Below, piece by piece: positions 34,638 to 42,257 of a stretch of DNA of 64,000 nt (its first letter is position 1; every line of letters begins with the position of its first letter). The notes beneath the pieces are model-generated. The model was not told the DNA's origin and searched no databases. It saw only the letters and a program-made list of their open reading frames with translations. The stretch lies in NCBI GenBank assembly GCA_964388575.1, contig CAYMAZ010000009.1, positions 37,567-101,566 on the forward strand, written 5' to 3'. The position numbers were made by a program, and so were the translations under genes. Source of the DNA: CAYMAZ01 sp964388575 (lineage in GTDB: Bacteria > Bacteroidota > Bacteroidia > Bacteroidales > DTU049).

Positions 34638-37466
34638 TCATGCACCATTGAATTTTTGGCTTAAGAATGCTGCTGTATGAGAATTTTCGCAACTCATCAT
34701 ATCTTCAGGTGTCCCTTCAAACATCACATTACCGCCATATTTTCCTCCTTCCGGCCCCAAATCAATAATCCAATCGGCACATTTGATCAGTTCCATATTG
34801 TGCTCAATGACAATCAGGGAATGACCTGCAGCAATTAACCGCTCAAAAGCAATATAAAGTTTCTGAATATCATAATAATGCAATCCTGTTGAGGGTTCAT
34901 CAAAAACAAATAAAACAGGTTTTTCTGAATCCCCCCGGATCAGATAAGTTGACAACTTAAGTCTTTGAATCTCTCCCCCGCTGAATGTTGAAGTGGGTTG
35001 TCCAAGCCTGAGATATCCAAGTCCGATATCCTGAAGTGGTTTGAGTTTTTCGGTAATTGCCCTGATGTTTGCAGCATATTTGCCCTGTGAATGAGAGGAA
35101 AAAAACTCAAGAGCATCGTCAACTGTCATTTCCAGAATGTCTGAAATCGTTTTTCCTTCAAAAAGAACTTCCAGCACCTCCTCTTTATACCTTTTTCCGT
35201 TACATTCTTCACAAACCAGCTCCACATCTGCAAGAAACTGCATCTGCACTAGAATATAGCCGTCTCCTGAACACCTGTCACATCTTCCTCCAGTGGTGTT
35301 GAATGAAAAATATCCCGGTTTATATCCCCGCATTTTCGAAATTTGCTGCAAACTGTACAAATTACGAATATCATCAAAAGCTTTGGTATAGGTTGCAGGG
35401 TTGGAACGGGAAGAGCGTCCAACAGGATTCTGATCTACAAACTCTACTCCGTGAATTTTGTTCAAATCACCGGTCAGCGACTTATATCTACCAGGTTTAT
35501 CTGCTGTTCCTCCAAACATTTTCTTTAACAGTGGAACAAGAACTTTTTTTACAAGAGTACTTTTTCCTGAACCACTGGGTCCTGTAATCAATGTCAGAAC
35601 ATTCAGGGGAAAACGAACATTAATATTCTGAAGATTATTTTCAGATACTCCCTGTAATTCTATGTAATTCCTCCAGCAGCGTCTGACATTTGGTATCGGA
35701 ATCTGTAATTTATGATTAAAAAAATCAGCTGTCAGTGAATTACTCTGTTGCAGAAGATCATTAAAAGTTCCTGAAAACATCAGTTCCCCTCCCCTCGTCC
35801 CTGCAAGTGGCCCCATATCGACGATATGATCTGATGTCTTGATTACTTCCTCATCATGTTCAACAATCACGATGGTATTCCCAAGATTCTTAAGGTGTTG
35901 GATTGTATCCAGGAGTTTGTGTGTATCTTTGGGATGCAATCCGATTGTTGGTTCGTCAATAATATAGAGAGCCCCCCTCAGATTACTGCCAACTGACTGT
36001 GCAAGATTAATCCGTTGTGTCTCTCCTCCGGATAGAGTGTTTGAAGCACGGTTCAGTGTAAGATAGTGTAACCCCACATCTGACAAAAAAGCAAGACGAT
36101 TATTGATTTCAGTCAAAACACGACCTGCCACTTTCTGTTCATGATCTGTCAGAGTCAGATTCTCAAAAAAAACAACCAATTCATCAACAGGTTTTAAAAC
36201 AAGATCAACAATTGAGTACCCGTTGATTTTAACATACGATGCATCTTTTCTCACACGGGTTCCCCTGCATTCCGGGCAAGTGGTACGTCCTCTGTATCTG
36301 GATAAAATGACACGGTATTGAATTTTGTAGGATTTTGACTCCACATAATTGAAAAATGCTGAAATACCATATAAAACCTCGTTGCCATTCCAGAGCAGAA
36401 AATATTCATCTTCTGTGAGATCCTGTACCGGAGTGTGAACCGGAAAATTATATTTATGAGCATGTTGAATGAAATGGTGTTTCCATTCAGACAATTTTTC
36501 ACCCTTCCAGCAAACAACAGCGTCTTCCCACAGGGACAACCCCTTGTCAGGAATCACAAGATCTTCATCAATACCCAGAATTGTTCCATACCCTTCACAT
36601 GTGCGGCATGCGCCAAACGGATTATTAAAAGCAAAAAGATTCACATCGGGTTTTTCAAACAACATTCCATCAGCTTCAAATTTATCGGAAAACACCTTAT
36701 CTCTGAATTGTTGTGTTTCATTATCAATCATCCTGACTGTAAGCTGTCCGTTTCCTTCGTGAAATGCTGTGTAGGCACTGTCAGCTATACGTCCGGTTAA
36801 TTCATTGTCATCCTGATCCAGAAAGAACCGGTCAATAATCAGATGTAACTCCTTTGCCTTTTTAAACCCTGCTGTTTCAGTTGATCCGTCAAATCTGTGT
36901 AACACATGATCTGCCATTAACCTGCCGTATCCCTGGCTATGAAAAATTTCAAGCTGCATTTTCAAATCCCGACCGTTTTTTAATTCAATGGGCACAAGAA
37001 TTAAACACGTGAGCTGACCTGTGTGTTTCAAAATAAAATCAACCACATCCTTTTCTAAATGCTGTTTTACTTCCGCACCGGAAACCGGAGAGTATGTCTT
37101 CCCAATTCTGGCAAATAACAACCTGAGGTAATCATAAATTTCGGTACTTGTTCCAACAGTAGAATTTGATGATCTGATACTGACCTTTTGCTCTATAGCA
37201 ATGGCAGGAGGAATTCCTTCAATGCTATCAACATCCGGGGGAGGCATCTTTTCAAGAAACTGCCGCGCATAGGCACTCAGGCTTTCAACATAGCGACGCT
37301 GACCCTCAGCGAATAATGTGTTGAACGCAAGAGATGATTTGCCGGAACCTGAAGGACCGGTGATGACAGTCATCCGATTTCTCGGAAGAGATACATTTAC
37401 ATTTTTCAGATTGTGAGACCGGGCTCCTTTTATTACAATATATTGATCCTTGGATTCATCATTCAT
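34638..37466 (-). CDS. uvrA: Excinuclease ABC subunit A, second-type UvrA paralogue
   Basis: A 942-residue tandem ABC ATPase of nucleotide excision repair. Walker A motifs GPSGSGKSS (residues about 37-45) and GPSGSGKST (about 640), signature motifs NTLSGGETQRINLA and STFSGGEIQRLKLS, and the essential second zinc finger CDRCSGDGY...CEECNGKRY are all present. The UvrB-binding region appears present. The first zinc knuckle is incomplete: the expected CxxC before the NLFAFNNPFGACRTC segment reads FEADG. The N terminus (KMPPPDVDSIEGIPPAIAIEQK) is unlike the usual Bacteroidota UvrA1 as I remember it, so this is probably a second genomic UvrA copy. Confidence 0.88.
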   Translation of the reverse strand: MNDESKDQYIVIKGARSHNLKNVNVSLPRNRMTVITGPSGSGKSSLAFNTLFAEGQRRYVESLSAYARQFLEKMPPPDVDSIEGIPPAIAIEQKVSIRSSNSTVGTSTEIYDYLRLLFARIGKTYSPVSGAEVKQHLEKDVVDFILKHTGQLTCLILVPIELKNGRDLKMQLEIFHSQGYGRLMADHVLHRFDGSTETAGFKKAKELHLIIDRFFLDQDDNELTGRIADSAYTAFHEGNGQLTVRMIDNETQQFRDKVFSDKFEADGMLFEKPDVNLFAFNNPFGACRTCEGYGTILGIDEDLVIPDKGLSLWEDAVVCWKGEKLSEWKHHFIQHAHKYNFPVHTPVQDLTEDEYFLLWNGNEVLYGISAFFNYVESKSYKIQYRVILSRYRGRTTCPECRGTRVRKDASYVKINGYSIVDLVLKPVDELVVFFENLTLTDHEQKVAGRVLTEINNRLAFLSDVGLHYLTLNRASNTLSGGETQRINLAQSVGSNLRGALYIIDEPTIGLHPKDTHKLLDTIQHLKNLGNTIVIVEHDEEVIKTSDHIVDMGPLAGTRGGELMFSGTFNDLLQQSNSLTADFFNHKLQIPIPNVRRCWRNYIELQGVSENNLQNINVRFPLNVLTLITGPSGSGKSTLVKKVLVPLLKKMFGGTADKPGRYKSLTGDLNKIHGVEFVDQNPVGRSSRSNPATYTKAFDDIRNLYSLQQISKMRGYKPGYFSFNTTGGRCDRCSGDGYILVQMQFLADVELVCEECNGKRYKEEVLEVLFEGKTISDILEMTVDDALEFFSSHSQGKYAANIRAITEKLKPLQDIGLGYLRLGQPTSTFSGGEIQRLKLSTYLIRGDSEKPVLFVFDEPSTGLHYYDIQKLYIAFERLIAAGHSLIVIEHNMELIKCADWIIDLGPEGGKYGGNVMFEGTPEDMMSCENSHTAAFLSQKFNGA

Positions 37467-37487
37467 CAGTCAGTTGCTTTGGGATTA

Positions 37488-37495
37488 CAAAATTA
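37488..37495 (-). promoter_or_regulatory. -7 promoter element of uvrA
   Basis: Minus-strand TAATTTTG, 22 bases before the uvrA start codon. Confidence 0.5.
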
Positions 37496-37731
37496 CAGAA
37501 ATTCACCGTTCCATTTCTAAAAAACCACAATGTTTGAAAGTAATTACACCTGGCAAATACATCATGTTCCTAAAGGCAATTAAAAGTGTGTTTTTTGTTT
37601 CTTTTGAAATTTATCCATCGACAACATCTTTTATCTAATGAATGAAGCCGTTTTTGTTACACCATAAATGGAAAATAAATTCCGAGTTTTTAAACTATAT
37701 TTGTATCAAAGTTTGTGTGCACTTAAAAAAA

Positions 37732-37950
37732 TTTCACTATTGTCCGGGTAAAATTTACGTATTTTTAGCCACAAAGCTACTAAGACACTATGCTTCAAGA
37801 AGTCAATGACTTAATCTTTGTGATTTCTTGGTGTCTTGGAGTCTTTGTGGCAATTTTAAAAATAAGCCTTTAGAAAATACAAATTCAGCTAAGCCAGTAT
37901 TATCAATAGGATTCTGAAGTTTGAAAGCATTTTATCGGACAATAGTGAAA
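37732..37950. mobile_element. MITE-like element with 22-23 bp terminal inverted repeats
   Basis: The left end at 37732-37754 and the right end at 37929-37950 are inverted copies of TTTCACTATTGTCCG followed by GGTAAAAT or ATAAAAT, differing by one mismatch and one indel. Between them there is no open frame of note. A second, nested imperfect inverted repeat is present, with arms beginning GCCACAAAG at 37768 and ending CTTTGTGGC at 37851. The element is 219 bases long, with no transposase. A target duplication cannot be judged because both flanks are poly-A/T. The remaining 236 bases between it and the uvrA promoter hold nothing I recognise. Confidence 0.5.
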
Positions 37951-37964
37951 AAATTTAAAAAAAA

Positions 37965-37997
37965 TTTGTTTTTTAAGAAATTTTGATCGTATCTTTG
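37965..37997 (+). promoter_or_regulatory. Promoter of the ECF sigma factor gene
   Basis: TTTG at 37965-37968 and TATCTTTG at 37990-37997, 21 bases apart. This is a housekeeping-type promoter, located 15 bases past the right end of the MITE-like element. Confidence 0.65.
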
Positions 37998-38041
37998 TAA
38001 TGTAAAAATTAAAATCAGGAGGAAAACTATCGGGTAAATTC

Positions 38042-38066
38042 TACGCTAACTAATTTCATTAGCGTA
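38042..38066 (+). promoter_or_regulatory. Hairpin reaching the sigma factor start codon
   Basis: A perfect 8-bp inverted repeat TACGCTAA/TTAGCGTA with a 9-base loop. The right arm ends on the A of the ATG at 38066. An AGGAGGA stretch lies upstream at 38017-38023, too far (42 bases) to serve this start without folding of the leader. It could be a translational switch or a repressor operator. Confidence 0.5.
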
Positions 38067-38650
38067 TGCACACAGCAGAAAAATCAGATGAATTACTCGT
38101 CAGGGAATTCATTACCGGTAGTCAGATTGCATTCAATGATTTATTAAGCCGTCATAAAGACAAGGTTTTTTCCTATATTTTATATCTTGTCAAAGATCAC
38201 GAAACAGCTCAGGATATTTTTCAGGATACCTTTTTTAAAGTGATCAACACTTTAAAGTCAGGCACATATAAAGAAGAAGGCAAGTTCATTCAATGGGTGA
38301 TGAGAATATCACACAATCTTGTCATAGATTTTTTCAGAAAAGGGAAAAAATATCCGACCATTGAATCAAAAGACGAAAACGATGTGTTTGAATTTCTCGA
38401 TATGATGGAGCCTTCTGTTGAGGATCTCATCGTTGAAGAACAAATATCCAGCAATGTCAGACGTCTGGTTGAACAATTACCACCCGAACAGAAGGAAGTG
38501 CTGATTATGCGTCATTATATGGACATGAGCTTTAAAGATATTGCTGAAAGAACCAATGTAAGCATCAATACTGCATTGGGAAGAATGCGCTATGCAATCA
38601 TCAATCTGAGAAAAATGATCAAGGGGAGAGAACATGTCCTGATGAGATAA
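38066..38650 (+). CDS. RNA polymerase ECF sigma-70 factor
   Basis: A 194-residue sigma factor with region 2 (FNDLLSRHKDKVFSYILYLVKDHETAQDIFQDTFFKV), including the DxxQ/F-type core-binding helix, and region 4 (LPPEQKEVLIMRHYMDMSFKDIAERTNVSINTALGRMRYAI) with a complete helix-turn-helix. A roughly 30-residue acidic linker lies between. No anti-sigma factor is adjacent. Instead a 73-residue ORF follows, with a hairpin terminator between them. The start is forced by an in-frame stop two codons upstream of ATG 38066. The leader contains a hairpin touching the start codon. Confidence 0.93.
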   Translation: MHTAEKSDELLVREFITGSQIAFNDLLSRHKDKVFSYILYLVKDHETAQDIFQDTFFKVINTLKSGTYKEEGKFIQWVMRISHNLVIDFFRKGKKYPTIESKDENDVFEFLDMMEPSVEDLIVEEQISSNVRRLVEQLPPEQKEVLIMRHYMDMSFKDIAERTNVSINTALGRMRYAIINLRKMIKGREHVLMR

Positions 38651-38676
38651 ATAAGATTATACAGAAATTATTTACT

Positions 38677-38725
38677 ATTCCGGAACGTTGATGAAAAAAT
38701 GAAGGTTCCGGAATTTTAGTTTTTA
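38677..38725 (+). terminator. Hairpin terminator after the sigma factor
   Basis: A 10-bp perfect stem ATTCCGGAAC/GTTCCGGAAT with an 18-base loop, followed by a T-rich stretch (TTTAGTTTTT). It separates the sigma gene from the small downstream ORF. Confidence 0.65.
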
Positions 38726-38784
38726 TACAATAATCAGAAATCCACATTCGTTATTGAATAAATAAAAAAACAACCGAACTGCCT

Positions 38785-39006
38785 ATGCACAATACATCTA
38801 TTTTTTTTCATCATTTATTTTCTGAAAAAGCAATTAAGATTCATCAATCCAGACTTGATGCTTCTTCTTCAATCAAGATGTACAATCAACCAAAAATGAA
38901 ATCTGTTCCTTCACAATTGTCTTTGAGTTTGATAATTGGATATGCTTCAGCACTTCAGGTTGTCAGATATACTGAAGAAATATCCTTTGATATTATCAAA
39001 AATTAA
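38785..39006 (+). CDS. Small hypothetical protein downstream of ECF sigma factor
   Basis: A 73-residue protein with no signal peptide or TM segment. The N-terminal half is variable and rich in His and Ser. The C-terminal half, PSQLSLSLIIGYASALQVVRYTEEISFDIIKN, has the pattern 'P-S-x(5)-I-x-x-Y-(A/S)-x-A-L-Q-V' that I recall in small proteins placed after ECF sigma genes in Bacteroidota. The function is unknown. Its stop codon overlaps the convergent epimerase gene by 4 bases. Confidence 0.6.
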   Translation: MHNTSIFFHHLFSEKAIKIHQSRLDASSSIKMYNQPKMKSVPSQLSLSLIIGYASALQVVRYTEEISFDIIKN

Positions 39007-39902
39007 GATTTGCCGGACAGATTCTTTTCATACTGGTTTTTTCCAAATATTTCGGACAATGCGCTTCGAATATTGCTGTACATTAAATGATAACCACTTT
39101 CCCCCAGTCTGAGGGAACGAACTTCTGCTGTTTTTGTAATAATATCTGCTCCTTTGCCGAACAAAATTCTCAACAACACCGGTGGGAGAACAAAAAGTAG
39201 CGGTCTTTTCAAAGTTGCAGCAAATGCTTTTGCAAAGTCTTTCTGTGTAGTTGATGCATCTGCTGAAAGGTTATATACACCTGAACATTGATTACAAAGA
39301 ATCAAATGTTGACAAATTTCCAAGAAATCACCGATGTGTATCCATGGGAAAGGTGCCCGCGCAGGTAAAATAACTGCACCAAGCCCTGCATTGAACAAAG
39401 GAAACAATTTATTTATCACACCTCCTTCCTTTCCCAAAACAATGCCCAGTCTTAATACACATGTTCTTATGCCCAGTGATTCTGCATGCAAAGCCTCCTT
39501 TTCCCATGCAGTGCACAATTGTCCGAGAAAACCAGGATCCGTTTCATGCTGATACTCATCGTGTTTCTTCCCCGCCTTATAAATACCTGTTGCAGAAGCA
39601 GAAATAAAAAGTTCCGGTTTTTTCGAATTTTGTTCCATGGCACGAACAATTGCCTTTGTAGAGTGAATTCTACTTTCCCATAAAATTCTTTTGTACGTTC
39701 TTGTATGTCTCTTAATGATTGGCGCACCTCGGAGATTTATCACTACATTTACATCTGAAATAAGTTCTGAAAGCGCTTGTACTGAAGAACTTTCAGAAAC
39801 CAGTTTTCTTGGAATTTCAATCACATCCCACCCCTTCTCAAAAAAATAAGTTTTTAATTCACTTCCTGTAAAACCCGAAATGCCTGAGATCGCTATTTTC
39901 AT
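39003..39902 (-). CDS. TIGR01777 family epimerase-like protein (SDR39U1)
   Basis: A 299-residue short-chain dehydrogenase-like protein with the cofactor motif GISGFTGSEL at residues 6-15, INLRGAPI (family hallmark NLAGxPI), RxxSTKxIVxAM, SASATGIYK with the catalytic Tyr, the LRLGIVLGKEGG block, and FPWIHIGD. The substrate of the family is unknown. It is third in an operon after the DUF6265-like lipoprotein and the LolD-type ATPase (12-base gap). Confidence 0.9.
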   Translation of the reverse strand: MKIAISGISGFTGSELKTYFFEKGWDVIEIPRKLVSESSSVQALSELISDVNVVINLRGAPIIKRHTRTYKRILWESRIHSTKAIVRAMEQNSKKPELFISASATGIYKAGKKHDEYQHETDPGFLGQLCTAWEKEALHAESLGIRTCVLRLGIVLGKEGGVINKLFPLFNAGLGAVILPARAPFPWIHIGDFLEICQHLILCNQCSGVYNLSADASTTQKDFAKAFAATLKRPLLFVLPPVLLRILFGKGADIITKTAEVRSLRLGESGYHLMYSNIRSALSEIFGKNQYEKNLSGKS

Positions 39903-39914
39903 AACTGAAAAATT

Positions 39915-40565
39915 TTAAATAAATGCACCATCTTTCATTTCCAGTTTTCTGTCAGCAATGGAAGCAAGGTCAGGATTGTGTGTTATAATCACAATTGTCT
40001 GTTGCAAATCTTTGCGCAGTTTGATAAACAATTTGTGAAGCTCGGAGGCATTTCTGGAGTCCAGATTCCCAGTAGGTTCATCTGCAAGCAGTACCTTCGG
40101 AGAATTGATCAATGCTCTTGCAACTGCGACACGCTGTTGTTCTCCTCCTGACATTTGTGCGGGCCGGTGTGTTTTTCGTGCTGTGATTCCGAAATAATCC
40201 ATCAGTTCCAAAGCCTTTGTTTCTGCTGCTTTTTTTGTTATCCCTCCAATGAGTGCAGGAAGCATAATGTTCTCAACAGCGTTGAATTCAGGCAAAAGGT
40301 GATGAAACTGAAATACAAATCCGATTTCTTTGTTGCGAAAAGTCGATTTTTGTCTGTCATTCAAACTGAATACGTCCCTGTTTTCGTATAATACTTTTCC
40401 TGAATCGGGTTTTTCAAGAGTCCCGAGAATATGTAATAACGTTGTTTTACCTGCTCCGGAAGCGCCAATAATGGATACAATTTCGTTTTTTGAAACTTCA
40501 AGTGAAATATTCTTTAAAACATTTAGGGTTCCGAACGATTTATTAATTTGTTGTGCGGATATCAT
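39915..40565 (-). CDS. ABC transporter ATP-binding protein, LolD-like
   Basis: A 216-residue ATPase of the MacB/LolD group, with Walker A GASGAGKTT, Q-loop VFQFHHLLPEFNAVENIMLP, signature MSGGEQQRVAVARAL, Walker B VLLADEPTGNLDS and switch His (IITHN). The QFHHLLPEF segment is typical of LolD, the lipoprotein-release ATPase. No permease (LolC/E) is adjacent, so the partner must be encoded elsewhere. It lies 9 bases after a predicted lipoprotein gene. Confidence 0.88.
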   Translation of the reverse strand: MISAQQINKSFGTLNVLKNISLEVSKNEIVSIIGASGAGKTTLLHILGTLEKPDSGKVLYENRDVFSLNDRQKSTFRNKEIGFVFQFHHLLPEFNAVENIMLPALIGGITKKAAETKALELMDYFGITARKTHRPAQMSGGEQQRVAVARALINSPKVLLADEPTGNLDSRNASELHKLFIKLRKDLQQTIVIITHNPDLASIADRKLEMKDGAFI

Positions 40566-40574
40566 TACTTTGGA

Positions 40575-41075
40575 TTATAACTTATTGAGAAGATACTTTG
40601 TGTTTACAAATTCATCTTCATTCTGTTCATTCAGATCAATCTGCATTTCCCCGGAACGTTTTTTTCTGTATGTGATGGTTTTGCTTTTATCTTCTGTTTG
40701 AAATGAAAACCCTGATTTACTGACTTTAATTAATTGAAGAGGTTCGGTTGTTTCAAACTGAACCTGTCCGGATATCGTATTCAGCAAAATTGATCTTTTA
40801 GGGCCAAACCTGATCTGCAGTTGTTCTTTAAATAACGTATCTGACGACACTGCAATAAAACTGATTCCATCAAATCCGTCGCCTATGGCATAACTCCACA
40901 CTTCACTGATTGTAATGCCTTCTTCTGTTGATGCCCATGTTCCCTCAATCCACCTCATCTTATCCATATGTGACTCTCTGTAATATTTTGGGGAACATGA
41001 AACTCCTGCAAAAACGACAAGAACAAACAAAGTTATAAACAAACATATGACCTTCAGTTGGGTTTTATTATTCAT
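40575..41075 (-). CDS. Predicted lipoprotein, DUF6265-like
   Basis: A 166-residue exported protein from ATG 41075. A hydrophobic signal segment ends at VSC, a lipobox-like site, then SPKYYRESHMDKMRWIEGTWAS. The motif MRWIEGTWASTEEGITISEVWSY matches the start of DUF6265-type (lipocalin-like) domains. It is first in the operon with the LolD-type ATPase. The role is unknown. A longer start at 41099 adds eight residues ahead of the signal peptide and is less likely. Confidence 0.68.
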   Translation of the reverse strand: MNNKTQLKVICLFITLFVLVVFAGVSCSPKYYRESHMDKMRWIEGTWASTEEGITISEVWSYAIGDGFDGISFIAVSSDTLFKEQLQIRFGPKRSILLNTISGQVQFETTEPLQLIKVSKSGFSFQTEDKSKTITYRKKRSGEMQIDLNEQNEDEFVNTKYLLNKL

Positions 41076-41176
41076 ACATTCAATTTTTACTATCTGCAAA
41101 GATGAGAATTTTTGATGATATTTTCTTAATATTGCAATTGGGATTTTTTAAATACGTATAATATAATTGTTTATAA

Positions 41177-41647
41177 ATGTTTTCATTGAGCATTCCCGGA
41201 TTCAGAGAAATACATATTGAGCATCTTGTACTTGATTTTAACGGCACTCTAGCCATTGACGGACAACTTCAAAAGGGTGTCAGAGAGCTACTGAGTGTCT
41301 TGTCAGAGATCATTCAAATTCATGTGATCACAGCAGACACATTCGGAAGTGTACGAGATCAAATGAAGGATATTGACTGTAATATATACATCATCCATCA
41401 AAAGAAGCAGAATATTCAAAAGCTCAGATTTATTCAAACCCTTAATGTTGAAAAAGTTGCTGCCATAGGGAATGGGTCTAATGATTCGCTTATGCTGAAA
41501 CATGCTGCTATCAGTATTGCCCTCATTCAGAAAGAAGGTGCAGCAGCCAGAACACTTCTTTGTTCAGATATTATTTGCACCAATATTATTCATGCACTGG
41601 AACTATTTCGTTTTCCTGATCGTATGGTTGCAACTTTAAGAAACTAA
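41177..41647 (+). CDS. HAD-family hydrolase, soluble P-type-ATPase-like (COG4087 type)
   Basis: A 156-residue minimal HAD protein without a cap domain. Motif I reads LDFNGTLAIDG, so the nucleophile Asp is kept while the second acid of DxD is Asn. Motif II is ITADTFG (Thr), and motif IV is GNGSNDSLML instead of GDGxND. The LDxNGT and TADTFG pattern resembles the soluble P-type ATPase P-domain group as I remember it. Activity is likely phosphatase-like but unproven. It is followed after 17 bases by a thioesterase gene. Confidence 0.78.
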   Translation: MFSLSIPGFREIHIEHLVLDFNGTLAIDGQLQKGVRELLSVLSEIIQIHVITADTFGSVRDQMKDIDCNIYIIHQKKQNIQKLRFIQTLNVEKVAAIGNGSNDSLMLKHAAISIALIQKEGAAARTLLCSDIICTNIIHALELFRFPDRMVATLRN

Positions 41648-41664
41648 AATCTCAAAAACTGATC

Positions 41665-42147
41665 ATGAAAAAAAACATCACCAATCCTTATCAGAAACTT
41701 GAAGGTTACAATTGCTTTGGATGCTCAGTAAAAAACACTTTCGGATTAAAAATGAAATTTATTGAAAATGAAGACGGATTAACATGCAAATGGAATCCGG
41801 ACAACCATTTTCAGGGTTGGATGGGGGTTCTTCATGGGGGAATTCAGGCAACATTACTTGACGAAATTGCAAGCTGGGTTGTCTTTGTAAAACTTGGTAA
41901 AGCAGGTGTGACTTCGGAATTGAAAGTCAGATATCGTCAGTCATTACAGATTACCGGGAAACCATTAATTATCAAGGGTTTTTTGAGGGAGATGCTCAGA
42001 AATATTGCCGTTATTGACACATATCTCTATGATTCTGAAGGCAAACTTTGCGCGCAGGGAGAATGTAAATACTTCACTTTCAATGATGATGTGTCCAAAA
42101 ATGAATATTTTTATCCTGGAAAAGATGCTTTTTACGAATCCGACTGA
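41665..42147 (+). CDS. PaaI family hotdog thioesterase
   Basis: A 160-residue hotdog-fold acyl-CoA thioesterase with the family core GVLHGGIQATLLDEIASWVVF (HGG and the Asp/Glu of the central helix) and a C-terminal strand set ending YFTF. The N terminus CFGCSVKNTFGLKMKF is typical of the PaaI/4HBT subgroup. Its acyl-CoA substrate is unknown. It lies in the same direction as the HAD gene and probably in one transcript. Confidence 0.85.
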   Translation: MKKNITNPYQKLEGYNCFGCSVKNTFGLKMKFIENEDGLTCKWNPDNHFQGWMGVLHGGIQATLLDEIASWVVFVKLGKAGVTSELKVRYRQSLQITGKPLIIKGFLREMLRNIAVIDTYLYDSEGKLCAQGECKYFTFNDDVSKNEYFYPGKDAFYESD

Positions 42148-42230
42148 TTTTAAAACAATGTCAATTGTATTCAGTTGAAAAAAACTTCTACTTTCTTCTG
42201 TGCGTTCACCCCCTGCTCAATGCTTTTTTT

Positions 42231-42238
42231 TATCTTTG
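42231..42238 (+). promoter_or_regulatory. -7 promoter element of guaA
   Basis: TATCTTTG, 20 bases before the ATG at 42258. It excludes longer in-frame starts upstream, for example at 42165. Confidence 0.6.
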
Positions 42239-42257
42239 CAGCTCAATTGTGTATGTT

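Noticed and set aside
34638..37466. Calling the UvrA a pseudogene because of the missing CxxC
   Set aside because: The frame is open for 942 residues, both ATPase sites and the second zinc finger are intact, and it has its own promoter.
38785..39006. Reading the small ORF after the sigma factor as an anti-sigma factor
   Set aside because: It has no TM segment or zinc-binding motif, is only 73 residues long, and is separated from the sigma gene by a terminator-like hairpin.
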